NCBI GenBank assembly: GCA_900103495.1
Contig: FMWZ01000016.1
Span: 1 to 64,000 of the forward strand
Length of the DNA stretch: 64,000 nucleotides
Origin: Lachnospiraceae bacterium G11
GTDB lineage: Bacteria > Bacillota > Clostridia > Lachnospirales > Lachnospiraceae
Direction: 5' to 3'
In this document: piece after piece, positions 17,944 through 26,538 of the stretch
Position numbering within the stretch: the stretch's first letter is position 1
Layout of the letters: each line of letters starts with the position of its first letter
The notes under the pieces: model-generated
Databases searched by the model: none
What the model was told of the DNA's origin: nothing
What the model saw: the letters and a program-made list of their open reading frames with translations, nothing else
Translations under genes and position numbers: made by a program

Positions 17944-18876
17944 TCATATTTCACCCTTTGCAAAAAGATTATCTTTACCCATCCCGCAAACATAAGGATT
18001 GCTGTCATACATGTGGCAGAACTCAAGAAATTGCATTCTTTGCACAGGATCATTCACGATCTTAACAAGTATCTCATTGGGAATCGTCCTTGCAAAAGCA
18101 CCGGGACCTGCCAGTTCAACATTCTTTACACCGTTCTTTTCAAGAATCCCCCTAAGTTCGTCAGGCATGAAATGATACGAGATACTCCATGGTGCCTCGC
18201 CTCTGTCATACGCTTTCTTGCTCTCTTCAATATCCCCGAAGAGCCCCGTTTCATATGTCTTCATGATCGAATCTTTTGAAAAAGAAAACTGCTCGATCAT
18301 CTGTTCACGGCTGCTTAAGCACCACTGCACCCATCCGTCTTTACAGTCCTTATCGAGAATAAACTGATTCTTCTGGATAGGGTTTGCAAGATATGGCAGA
18401 GCCCCCAATCGGCTTGATACACTTATCATAATACGCTTACGGGCAAGTCTGACCAGTTCACTGATCGTCTTCTCCTGATGAGGATACGTGTACGAGATTG
18501 GAGAATCAAAAGACATAACAAGATCGAAAGATTTATCCGCATAAGCAGACAGATCTTCCAATGCTCCCTGTACAAATGTGATCCTGTCAAGAACACCTTC
18601 TTTTTCAGCTATTTCCTTCGCTTTTTCGATCATTGGAATGGAGATATCAAAGTGTGTTACCCTAAGTCCCTGCTTTGCAAGAAGTATAGAGAAACGCCCG
18701 CATCCCGCTCCACCGTCAAAGACGGTTTCTATGCCATCAAGGTTTGACAACAGTTCCTTTTCTATGTGTGATTTCTGTACAATGTCATCAATGAATGTGT
18801 TTTCGCGTTCCGCTTCAAGTTCACCTTTATCAGGCTGGTTCCACATTCTTTCTGATATTCTGGTGCTGTAATCCAT
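17944..18876 (-). CDS. Class I SAM-dependent methyltransferase
   Basis: A 310-aa methyltransferase with motif I VFDGGAGCGRFSILLA near residue 52 and the strand-2 acidic residue in VTHFDIS. The substrate is not recognisable; small-molecule methylation is typical of the group. It starts 3 bp after the RlmD-like gene, so the two are probably co-transcribed. In frame after its TGA, 28 more sense codons follow (to about 17857) without a start or ribosome-binding site; see findings. Confidence 0.8.
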   Translation of the reverse strand: MDYSTRISERMWNQPDKGELEAERENTFIDDIVQKSHIEKELLSNLDGIETVFDGGAGCGRFSILLAKQGLRVTHFDISIPMIEKAKEIAEKEGVLDRITFVQGALEDLSAYADKSFDLVMSFDSPISYTYPHQEKTISELVRLARKRIMISVSSRLGALPYLANPIQKNQFILDKDCKDGWVQWCLSSREQMIEQFSFSKDSIMKTYETGLFGDIEESKKAYDRGEAPWSISYHFMPDELRGILEKNGVKNVELAGPGAFARTIPNEILVKIVNDPVQRMQFLEFCHMYDSNPYVCGMGKDNLFAKGEI

Positions 18877-18879
18877 ACG

Positions 18880-20124
18880 TTACTTACCTTTCTTTGCATC
18901 CTTTATTCTGTAATAATCTTCCGCATCTATTCCAATCTGAACAAAATCCTTTGCCTTGGCAAATTTGTTGTTCAAAAGTACTACCGTCTCAACATGCTCT
19001 GTTTGTGAAAACATGTCAACGCCCACAGCCTTTATTACCCTGTAGCCGTTCTTTGTCAGGTGCTTCAGGTCTCTGGCCAAAGTTTCAGGGTTACAGGAGA
19101 CATAAACAATTTTCTTTGGAGCAAGTTTCTCAAGGGAAGAAAGGAAGGCCTCATCTGAACCGGCTCTTGGCGGGTCCATGAATACAAGATCAAACTTTTC
19201 TCCCTTAGCAGAAGCATCAACCATAAATTTACCGGCATCTGCAGCAATGAATCTGGCATTCTTTACGCCATTATGCTTAGCATTATTAATAGCATCCTTG
19301 ACGGCATCTTTGTTGGATTCCACGCCAATTACCTCTTTTGCCTTATCGGAAGCAATAAGGCCGATGGTTCCTGTGCCACAATATGCATCAAGCACCTTTT
19401 CCTTGCCCGTGAGCCCGGCAAACTCCATGGCTTTGTTATACAGCACCTCTGTCTGGGTGGAGTTAACCTGGTAGAAGGACTTAGATGAGATTTTGAAGGT
19501 TTTACCACAAAGGCTGTCAACGATATAGCCCTTGCCGAAAATAACCTGCTCTCTGTCACCAAGAATCATGCTGGTTCTGCGGTCATTTATGTTAAGGACA
19601 ATGGTTGTAATCTCCGGGTGCTCCTTAGTAAGAGCTTTCACAAAGTTGTTCTTGGAGGGGAAAACAGGAGATACAATGACCAGAGTGACCATTATTTCGC
19701 CGCTGTTATGACCCACTCTTATAAGAACGTGACGAAGGAGCCCGTAGCCGGTATCCTCGTCATAGTTTCTTATCTTGAAAGAAGGGCAGAGCTTTGCGAT
19801 GGTCTTGATGATTGCGGACGCCTTCTCGTTCTCGATAAGACAGTTGTTTACGGGGATTATGTCATGGGAGCCTGCTTTGTAGATACCGCAGACAGGCTTT
19901 TTCCTGCTCATGCCAAAAACGGCATGAACCTTGTTCCTGTAGTGGAACGGATTCTTCATGCCTATGACTTCATCAACCTTGCAGTAACTGCCAAGGAGTT
20001 TATTCAAATATTTCTTTTTGTTTTCAAGCTGCTTGTCGTATGGAACATCAAGAAGGGTGCATCCCCCGCACTGTCCCACCACCGGGCAAGCCGATTTCGT
20101 TTGTTTGCTGTTATTTTTTTCCAT
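18880..20124 (-). CDS. 23S rRNA m5U methyltransferase, RlmD/RlmCD (TrmA) family
   Basis: A 414-aa protein with an N-terminal [4Fe-4S] cysteine set (CPVVGQCGGC plus Cys in PVNNC), the SAM site VLDAYCGTGTIGL, the substrate motif MDPPRAG, the catalytic Cys in YVSCNP and the general base Glu in QTEHVETV. It methylates C5 of a uridine, most likely U1939 and/or U747 of 23S rRNA; a tRNA target cannot be excluded. It is the first gene of its operon. Confidence 0.92.
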   Translation of the reverse strand: MEKNNSKQTKSACPVVGQCGGCTLLDVPYDKQLENKKKYLNKLLGSYCKVDEVIGMKNPFHYRNKVHAVFGMSRKKPVCGIYKAGSHDIIPVNNCLIENEKASAIIKTIAKLCPSFKIRNYDEDTGYGLLRHVLIRVGHNSGEIMVTLVIVSPVFPSKNNFVKALTKEHPEITTIVLNINDRRTSMILGDREQVIFGKGYIVDSLCGKTFKISSKSFYQVNSTQTEVLYNKAMEFAGLTGKEKVLDAYCGTGTIGLIASDKAKEVIGVESNKDAVKDAINNAKHNGVKNARFIAADAGKFMVDASAKGEKFDLVFMDPPRAGSDEAFLSSLEKLAPKKIVYVSCNPETLARDLKHLTKNGYRVIKAVGVDMFSQTEHVETVVLLNNKFAKAKDFVQIGIDAEDYYRIKDAKKGK

Positions 20125-20164
20125 ACAGCTAGTATATCACAATGCATCCCGTTTTTTGCTTTTT

Positions 20165-20201
20165 GTACCTAAAACCCCAATTCAGGCCTCCGCCTGGGTA
20201 C
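20165..20201. repeat. 37-bp hairpin repeat, copy 1 of 3
   Basis: Begins GTACCTAAAA and ends CGCCTGGGTAC, so the ends pair (GTACC/GGGTAC). It lies in the 319-bp gap between the rRNA methyltransferase and the sugar permease; no gene is visible in that gap. Confidence 0.75.
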
Positions 20202-20250
20202 ACTTTTTGAGGAAAATCAAGCGAATTTAGCTTTAGTCCGCTTTAAAACC

Positions 20251-20286
20251 GTACCTAAAACTCTCTTGCTCACCTGATTTAGGTAC
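20251..20286. repeat. 36-bp hairpin repeat, copy 2 of 3
   Basis: Begins GTACCTAAAA and ends GATTTAGGTAC, giving the most symmetrical ends of the set (GTACCTAAA/TTTAGGTAC). It is flanked by AAAATCAAGCGAA on the left (20214-20226) and, in inverse orientation, TTCGATTTGATTTTC on the right (20308-20322). Confidence 0.75.
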
Positions 20287-20324
20287 AGTTTTCCAAGAAA
20301 TAGTACGTTCGATTTGATTTTCTT

Positions 20325-20361
20325 GTACCTAAATCAAGTGATACGCCCCCCGCCTGGGTAC
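20325..20361. repeat. 37-bp hairpin repeat, copy 3 of 3
   Basis: Begins GTACCTAAAT and ends CGCCTGGGTAC like copy 1. The spacing between copy starts is 86 and 74 bp, and the interiors differ. Confidence 0.75.
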
Positions 20362-20395
20362 AAAACCCTAAAAATTGCTCATCAAAAGCCGCATC

Positions 20396-20430
20396 AAAAA
20401 GGCACCGGGGCCTGCGGCCCCCGGTGCCTT
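20396..20430 (-). terminator. Strong terminator after the sugar ABC operon
   Basis: GC-rich stem AAGGCACCGGGG/CCCCCGGTGCCTT with a short loop, followed on the minus strand by TTTTTGATG. Confidence 0.88.
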
Positions 20431-20443
20431 CCTGAATAATGGG

Positions 20444-21466
20444 TTATTTTTTATTTCTGCGGCTCAAAACGATACTTTGAAGAAGGATGAAAAAGCAAAG
20501 CATGCCGCCGGTGGTGATACTCTGCCACCAGGGATCTTTAAGGCCGCTGGATACAACGATTTTCTTGATTGTAGTAAGTGTAAGGGTTCCGAAGAAGGTT
20601 CCGATTACGTTACCTACACCACCTGTAAGAAGGGTTCCGCCAATGATTGATGAAGCGATGGCGTTCATTTCCATTCCTGCTGCGTTGGTGGCGTTTCCGG
20701 CTCCGGTGTGGAGCATGAGGACGAATCCTGAAATTCCGCTTAAGAAGCCGCTTATGATGTAACTCATAAAGCGAGTTCTCTTTACATTAATTCCAAGCAT
20801 AAGAGCACTTGTCTGGTTTCCGCCCATTGCATAGAGGTTACGTCCGGGCTTTAAGAACTTCAAAAGCACAAATACAAGGGCCACACATACAAGAGCAATT
20901 ACAACGCCAAGCTCCATTCTTGCGGGAACAAGGTTTCCGTTCTTGGCTACATAACCAAGCCAGGGAATTTCAATCTTGGATTCTCTTACTGCATTGAAAG
21001 CTTCATTATCAATCTTCTGAGGGTTAACTGAGAGTATTGTTGTCATACCTCTTGCAAAGAACATTCCGGCAAGAGTTACGATAAAGGGCTGAATCTCAAG
21101 GTAGCTGATTAAGAATCCATGTACAAGACCGAAGGCAAGCCCGATTCCAAGGGACAGAAGAACTGACATAAACACATTTCCTCCGCCGTTTAAGTATAGG
21201 ATTGAACTCATGGTTACAAGGGAGGTAACCGCTCCTACACTGATATCGATGCCGCCTCCGATCATTACTATGGTCAGACCGCAGGAAACAATAATCAGAC
21301 TTGCGTTATCATTTAACAGGTCAAATATCTGCTGTGCATGTAAGAATCCGCCCTGCAAAAGAAGCATTGCCAATAAATACATTGCAACGAATATGCAGAT
21401 GGTAATGGTCATTAGAAGTTGGGTGTCTGTTAAAGGTTCTTTTCTTTTGTTCTTAAAGAATTTCAT
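20444..21466 (-). CDS. yjfF: Sugar ABC transporter permease, YjfF/RbsC type
   Basis: A 340-aa inner-membrane permease of the ribose/galactofuranose class, with about 9-10 helices and the family segment IVSCGLTIVMIGGGIDISVG near residue 60. It pairs with the permease encoded upstream (4-bp ATGA overlap), the double ATPase and the lipoprotein binding protein. The set YtfQ-YtfR-YtfT-YjfF imports galactofuranose in E. coli; the substrate here is inferred only from order and family. Confidence 0.85.
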   Translation of the reverse strand: MKFFKNKRKEPLTDTQLLMTITICIFVAMYLLAMLLLQGGFLHAQQIFDLLNDNASLIIVSCGLTIVMIGGGIDISVGAVTSLVTMSSILYLNGGGNVFMSVLLSLGIGLAFGLVHGFLISYLEIQPFIVTLAGMFFARGMTTILSVNPQKIDNEAFNAVRESKIEIPWLGYVAKNGNLVPARMELGVVIALVCVALVFVLLKFLKPGRNLYAMGGNQTSALMLGINVKRTRFMSYIISGFLSGISGFVLMLHTGAGNATNAAGMEMNAIASSIIGGTLLTGGVGNVIGTFFGTLTLTTIKKIVVSSGLKDPWWQSITTGGMLCFFILLQSIVLSRRNKK

Positions 21467-22542
21467 GCGCCTTCCACCCCCTTCGTCTCAGATTTGCCTT
21501 TTTTAAGGTTTCCCATGAACTTCTGGAAGCGCTGTTTAACAACCGGTGAACCGATAACAACCAGAAGAACAATGACGATTGCCTTGTAGGCTTTAACATC
21601 GGTGGATGAAACCTTCATTGCATAAAGAGTGATGGTTAACATCTGAATTACATAAGCACCGATAATACTTCCGCTGATCTTAAACTTACCGCCGCCAAGA
21701 CTGTTTCCGCCGATGGCAACTGCAAGGATGGCATCCATCTCCACATCAAGAAGCAAAGTCTCGTGGTTAATAAGTCCAAGTCTGCTTACTCCGATACATC
21801 CCGAAACCGCAACGCAGACTCCAAGGAGAATAAATGATAACAGCTTAATGAAAGTTGTGTTGATACCGTTTAATCTCGCTGCACTCTGGTTGATACCAAC
21901 CGACTGAGTGAGGATTTCAAGAGATGTGAAGTGGAACAAAAGCTTAAACAATATGGTTACAACAATGACGATGATAACCGGCATGGGAATGGGAATTCCC
22001 GGTGCAAAGCTTCCGATTGCGGAAATAATGGGGCTCTCCACCGTGGGAGTTGCACCGCCGTTAATCCAGTAGGCGATGGAACGTCCGCAGGTATAGAGAA
22101 TCAATGTGGCTATCATTGGCTGAATGCCAAATACCGCAACCAGTGTTCCGTTGAAGGCACCAAAGAGCATCGCCACAACGGCAGCACAGAGGAACGCAAG
22201 AATAACGGTTCCCACCGATATAGACGATGCAGACTTCAGAACCTTAACAAACACACTTCCGGCAATGGCTGCTGCCGCACCCACACTGATATCCTGTCCT
22301 TTTGTTGCCGCCGTAACGAGAGTCATGCCGATTGCAAGAATGGCAAGCTCGCTGGCGCCATTGATAATACTTATAAGGTTACCCGCAAGAACCGCGTTAC
22401 CGTAGTTGTTGTGGGTAATGCTGATACTGAAAAATCCGGGATCTCTAATGAGGTTAAAAATCACCAAAAGAGCAACTGCAATAACGGGAATCGTAAGCTG
22501 TCCCAGTCCGCCCTTAAGGAATCTCTTCTTATTTTCCTTCAT
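21463..22542 (-). CDS. ytfT: Sugar ABC transporter permease, YtfT/RbsC type
   Basis: A 359-aa permease, paralogous to the following gene, with the signature GMTLVTAATKGQDISVGAAA near residue 75. It forms the heteromeric channel with the 20444-21466 product. It starts 2 bp after the ATPase gene in a tight operon. Confidence 0.85.
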   Translation of the reverse strand: MKENKKRFLKGGLGQLTIPVIAVALLVIFNLIRDPGFFSISITHNNYGNAVLAGNLISIINGASELAILAIGMTLVTAATKGQDISVGAAAAIAGSVFVKVLKSASSISVGTVILAFLCAAVVAMLFGAFNGTLVAVFGIQPMIATLILYTCGRSIAYWINGGATPTVESPIISAIGSFAPGIPIPMPVIIVIVVTILFKLLFHFTSLEILTQSVGINQSAARLNGINTTFIKLLSFILLGVCVAVSGCIGVSRLGLINHETLLLDVEMDAILAVAIGGNSLGGGKFKISGSIIGAYVIQMLTITLYAMKVSSTDVKAYKAIVIVLLVVIGSPVVKQRFQKFMGNLKKGKSETKGVEGA

Positions 22543-22544
22543 GA

Positions 22545-24044
22545 TTATGCCTCACCTCCCGCTATAGTTTTCATAACCTGGGCCTGATTAAGGTCCGCGC
22601 CCTTAAGTTCTCCGACGATATGTCTGTCGCGCATAACAATAAGGCGTGAGCAGGTTCGAAGCATCTCTTCCACTTCGGAAGAAATAAAGGTTACGCTCAC
22701 ATCTTCCTTGGCAAGTTTTAAAACAAGCTTTTGAATCTCAAGCTTGGTACCTACGTCAATACCACGGGTAGGCTCATCGAGAATCAGATAATCGGGATGT
22801 GTGAGAAGCCATCTGGCAAGGATAACCTTCTGCTGATTACCGCCGCTTAAAGATCCAACAGGGGTCTCCGCGCTGGCTGTCTTGATGTTCAGTGCCTTAA
22901 TATACTCGTCCGCAAAAGCTTCTGACTCGCTTCGGCTTATAGGCTTAAAGAAGCCGTTCATAACCTGTAATGCCAGGATAATATTCTCTCTAACACTTAA
23001 ATCCGGAATGATGCCGTCGCGCTTGCGGTCCTCGGCCAGATAGCCGATACCGTTTTTCATGGCATCAATGGGTTTTGTAATCTTAACAGGTTTGCCGTTG
23101 ATTTTGACTTTGCCGGAATTGACCTTGTCGGCACCAAAGATAGCTCTTACGCTCTCGCTTCGGCCCGATCCCAATAACCCGGTAAAACCGTTAACTTCTC
23201 CTCTTCTGATTTTGAAGTCGAAGGGATTGGTTTCTGTACTTGAAAGGCCCTCAGCCTCATAAAGCACTTCACCTACACCTTCCTCACGGTCTTCGGCATC
23301 TGAAAGACTGTTTAATTCATCCAGTTCCTTACCCATCATCTTGGCAACAAGCTGTACCTGAGGAAGCTCTTTAGTAAGATATTCACCAACGAACTCACCG
23401 TTTCTCAATACGGTAATTCTGTCGCTGACCTCATAAACCTGCTCTAAGAAATGGGTAACAAATATAATTCCTACGCCCTTTGACTTCAAATCTCTCATAA
23501 GACTAAAGAGCATGTTAACCTCTTTGTCATCAAGAGATGAAGTGGGCTCGTCAAGAATCAGAACCTTACAGTTCATATCCACTGCTCTGGCGATGGCAAC
23601 CATCTGCTGGACCGCCAATGAGCAGCTTCCGAGCTGCTGACTGCTTCTTGCGGGTATTCCAAGGCTCTTTAGAATCTCATCTGCCTTGGTCTCATACTCT
23701 TTTTGTTTTACCCAACTGCTCTTCTCTCTGCCGATATACATATTCTCTGCAACCGTCAGATTGGGGCAAAGGGTTATTTCCTGATAAACTGTACTGATTC
23801 CCTTATTCTGCGCATCCTGCGGCGAGTGGATATTTACACTCTCCCCCTCAATGGTAATGCTGCCCGCATCCATCTGATATACGCCGGTAAGAATCTTAAT
23901 CAGGGTAGATTTGCCTGCGCCGTTCTCGCCCATGAGAGCATGAATCTCACCTTTTCTCAAGGTAAAATCCACATTGTGCAATGCTCTTACACCCGGGAAA
24001 CTCTTTTCAATTCCACGCAGTTTCAGTAAGCATTCATCCTGCAT
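22545..24044 (-). CDS. ytfR: Sugar ABC transporter ATP-binding protein (two ABC domains)
   Basis: A 499-aa RbsA/YtfR-type ATPase with tandem ABC cassettes. The first has Walker A GENGAGKST and Walker B LILDEPTSS. The second has the degenerate Walker A GLLGSGRSE usual in this class, signature LSGGNQQK and Walker B LILDEPTRG. The start is ATG 24044, with AGGAGG 7 bp upstream. An intercistronic terminator (24100-24136) separates it from the binding-protein gene. Confidence 0.92.
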   Translation of the reverse strand: MQDECLLKLRGIEKSFPGVRALHNVDFTLRKGEIHALMGENGAGKSTLIKILTGVYQMDAGSITIEGESVNIHSPQDAQNKGISTVYQEITLCPNLTVAENMYIGREKSSWVKQKEYETKADEILKSLGIPARSSQQLGSCSLAVQQMVAIARAVDMNCKVLILDEPTSSLDDKEVNMLFSLMRDLKSKGVGIIFVTHFLEQVYEVSDRITVLRNGEFVGEYLTKELPQVQLVAKMMGKELDELNSLSDAEDREEGVGEVLYEAEGLSSTETNPFDFKIRRGEVNGFTGLLGSGRSESVRAIFGADKVNSGKVKINGKPVKITKPIDAMKNGIGYLAEDRKRDGIIPDLSVRENIILALQVMNGFFKPISRSESEAFADEYIKALNIKTASAETPVGSLSGGNQQKVILARWLLTHPDYLILDEPTRGIDVGTKLEIQKLVLKLAKEDVSVTFISSEVEEMLRTCSRLIVMRDRHIVGELKGADLNQAQVMKTIAGGEA

Positions 24045-24093
24045 ACTGTTACCTCCTCGTCTGATTAGAATTCCTTTTGCGGAATTCACTTAG

Positions 24094-24136
24094 CAAAAAG
24101 CGCAGCCAAGTCGATTTGTATTCAACCGGGCTGCGC
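24094..24136 (-). terminator. Intercistronic attenuating terminator
   Basis: Perfect 8-bp stem GCGCAGCC (24100-24107) / GGCTGCGC (24129-24136) with a 21-nt loop, and a CTTTTT run on the minus strand. Sitting between binding-protein and ATPase genes, it would keep the binding protein in excess over the membrane complex. Confidence 0.65.
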
Positions 24137-24156
24137 CATTAGATCAATCTAAAGGA

Positions 24157-25125
24157 TTATTCACCCAAACCGTAGGTATCGATATCGCTCTGAGTAAGTG
24201 TGGTTGCATCAAAGCCCTTCTCCTCGTTGATGATGATCTTGGATGAAGGTGCGTTGCCGCTCTTAATCAAATCGCTGATGATCTGAGCCTGGAAAGGTGA
24301 ACACTGTCCATCGTAGTTCCATGCCTTAGCAAGAAGCTCTCTTAAAGCCCACTTGTTGCAGTCAAATCCCATAACAACAACCTTACCGTCAACACCGTGA
24401 GTAATGCCGGCCTCGTCAAGTGCTGCAACAGCACCCTTAGCCATACCATCGTTCTCAGCGTAGATTACGTTAAAGTCTTCACCGCTGTTGATAACTGACT
24501 CAACGATCTTCTTAGCTTCTGCCTCGTCCCATGTAGCTGTCTGCTGAACAACCTTCTTCATTGTGCCTGCTGCGAACTGAGCATCAAGAGCGCCTGTACG
24601 GCCGATCTGAGCGTCAGAACCCATAGCACCCTGAATGTGGATTACGTTGTACTCAGGAAGTTTCTGGTCAAGAAGCCAGTTAACTGCTGTCTCACCTTCC
24701 TTAGCCATGTCGGAAACAACTGCTGCCTCGTAAAGGCTCTGGTCAACGTCGATCATACGGTCGAAGAGGTAAACCTTAATACCTGCTTCTTTTGCTTTCT
24801 TAAGAACTTCGTCCCAGCCTGTTGTCTCAGCTGCTGAAATAAGGAGATAATCAACACCTTCTGTGATGAAGCCCTGAGCTGCCTGAAGCTGCTCATCATT
24901 CTTTATGCTGTAGAAAGCTTTAAGCTCGTATCCGTTAGCCTCTGAGAACACTGACTCCATGTCCTTAACGTTGGCTTCACGATAACCTGACTCTGAAGGG
25001 GGATTGTTAACTACACCAACTGTAATCTTTCCGCCCGCCTTTTTGCCCCCGGCACCACATGCGCAAAGTGAAAGCGCCATAACGAGTACCAATGCTAATG
25101 CTACTACTTTAGAAAACCTTCTCAT
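24157..25125 (-). CDS. Sugar ABC transporter substrate-binding lipoprotein
   Basis: A 322-aa periplasmic-binding-protein-like type I (RbsB/YtfQ class). It has a lipoprotein signal with lipobox LCAC at about residues 20-24, then KITVGVVNNPPSESGYREAN. It delivers the sugar to the YtfR/YtfT/YjfF-like complex encoded downstream. Compared with the binding protein at 27989-28975, it is less like E. coli YtfQ, so the two may see different ligands or have split transport and sensing. Confidence 0.88.
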   Translation of the reverse strand: MRRFSKVVALALVLVMALSLCACGAGGKKAGGKITVGVVNNPPSESGYREANVKDMESVFSEANGYELKAFYSIKNDEQLQAAQGFITEGVDYLLISAAETTGWDEVLKKAKEAGIKVYLFDRMIDVDQSLYEAAVVSDMAKEGETAVNWLLDQKLPEYNVIHIQGAMGSDAQIGRTGALDAQFAAGTMKKVVQQTATWDEAEAKKIVESVINSGEDFNVIYAENDGMAKGAVAALDEAGITHGVDGKVVVMGFDCNKWALRELLAKAWNYDGQCSPFQAQIISDLIKSGNAPSSKIIINEEKGFDATTLTQSDIDTYGLGE

Positions 25126-25219
25126 ATAAAAGCTCCTCCTTTTAATCTTTGGTCACTATTGACCGCTTACAGATAACATGTTACAGAGTTTGCTTTTATC
25201 AGTAAATCAATATTCATTT

Positions 25220-25247
25220 TGACAAAGTTCAAAATTATATTGACTTT
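25220..25247 (-). promoter_or_regulatory. Candidate activator site and -35 before the sugar ABC operon
   Basis: An imperfect palindrome AAAGTTCAA-N7-TTGACTTT (25224-25247) abuts a -35-like TTGTCA (25220-25225), with a GATAAA 19 bp downstream on the minus strand. The suboptimal promoter with an adjoining palindrome suits activation by the AraC-type regulator encoded immediately upstream. Confidence 0.35.
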
Positions 25248-25293
25248 TTTGAGAAGGTTAAGAATTATTTTATTCAGGTTAATTTTTATTTTG

Positions 25294-26538
25294 TCAGGAA
25301 TTCTGTGCCCTGTATTCCGAGGGTGTCATTCCCACATTCTTTTTGAAAATATAGCTGAAGTAATGGGCGTCATTATAGCCCACATCAAAGGCAATCTGCG
25401 AGCTTCTCTTATCAGTTGTTCGAAGAAGTTCCTTGGCCTTCTTAAGCCTTAAGTAAATAAGATACTCAGTAAAGGTCTGGCCGTTTTGCTGGGAGAATAC
25501 TGTGGAAAAACGGCTGTTGCTCATATTTACCGCCTTGGCCACATCCTGAAGCATGAGGTTTGAGTCAGTAAAGTTCTTGGACATATAAAGCTTTGCCTCA
25601 CTTATAACCGCCGAAGACTTCTTGTCTGTTGGAGTATCACCCATTTCACGGGTGCCAAAAATAAGAGCTTTCGCATCATTTTTTTCCACAAGAATATGTC
25701 TTATATGTCTAGCTGCCTTAAAGCTTTTGAAAATGTCGCCGGGCTTATCCACGATGTCACCGATACCGATTCTTATGGTCTCGCATCCGGCACGCTCAAG
25801 CTCCTGGGCAAGAGATGTGGCAGCGGCATAAACTCTTTCCTCCGCATCTGCCACTGTGTCCCCGAGAACCAGAATTCTGGATCCGGTTCTGCTTTTTGTG
25901 GCAAAAATACTTCCGGAACTGCTTAAAGCCAGATCCTCAGATATGGGCTGACCCTTGTCAACAGAGGAAAAAGCCGCATCAATAACGACATAGAAAGGTG
26001 CATGAACGGAATAGCCCATGGTTCTTAACTGCTCAAGGGCGCTGACAGCGTCCTCCTCCATGGCGTCTTCCGAGAAAAGAGATCCCAGCAGTTTTTCCCT
26101 AAGAAATCTCGTGTCGCTTTCCGTGCGAGCCCTTAAGCTTTCCGCATGCTCTCTGGTGCGTCTCTCTTCCTTTAAAAGGCCGCTTACCTTATCAAGGGCC
26201 TGCCTTAAATCCTCGGCATTTATGGGCTTTAGAAGATACTCTCTCACTCCAAGCTGGATGCACTGACGGGCGTACTCGAACTCGTCATAGCCGCTTAGGA
26301 CAATGATTCCAATCCAGGGCAGCTGACTTCTTAAAAGCCTGCAAAGCTCAATTCCATCCATAAATGGCATCTTAATATCTGTAATAACTATGTCAGGGTT
26401 GGTGTCTCTTATCATGGGGATTGCCATTTCGCCGTCGGGAGCCTCTCCCACCAAGGTGTAGGGGCTGTCATCCCAAGGAAAGGACTCTCTTATACCCTCT
26501 CTCACAACAATCTCATCATCAACCAGAAATACTTTCAT
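25294..26538 (-). CDS. AraC-type response regulator, YesN family
   Basis: A 414-aa protein: receiver domain (acidic DDE near residue 6-8, phospho-Asp in VITDIKMPFMDG, Lys in LLKPI), a linker domain of about 170 residues, and a C-terminal AraC double helix-turn-helix (MSNSRFSTVFSQQNGQTFTEYL ... RSSQIAFDVGYNDAHYFSYIFK). It receives phosphate from the kinase gene that it overlaps by 20 bp and probably activates the downstream sugar ABC operon. Confidence 0.9.
   Translation of the reverse strand: MKVFLVDDEIVVREGIRESFPWDDSPYTLVGEAPDGEMAIPMIRDTNPDIVITDIKMPFMDGIELCRLLRSQLPWIGIIVLSGYDEFEYARQCIQLGVREYLLKPINAEDLRQALDKVSGLLKEERRTREHAESLRARTESDTRFLREKLLGSLFSEDAMEEDAVSALEQLRTMGYSVHAPFYVVIDAAFSSVDKGQPISEDLALSSSGSIFATKSRTGSRILVLGDTVADAEERVYAAATSLAQELERAGCETIRIGIGDIVDKPGDIFKSFKAARHIRHILVEKNDAKALIFGTREMGDTPTDKKSSAVISEAKLYMSKNFTDSNLMLQDVAKAVNMSNSRFSTVFSQQNGQTFTEYLIYLRLKKAKELLRTTDKRSSQIAFDVGYNDAHYFSYIFKKNVGMTPSEYRAQNS

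Noticed and set aside
19618-20172. 184-codon plus-strand frame
   Set aside because: Shadow of the rRNA methyltransferase gene; no ribosome-binding site and no recognisable domain.
20165-20361. Possible CRISPR array (three similar units)
   Set aside because: Units are self-complementary with differing interiors, spacing is irregular (86 and 74 bp), there are only three, and no cas gene is present.
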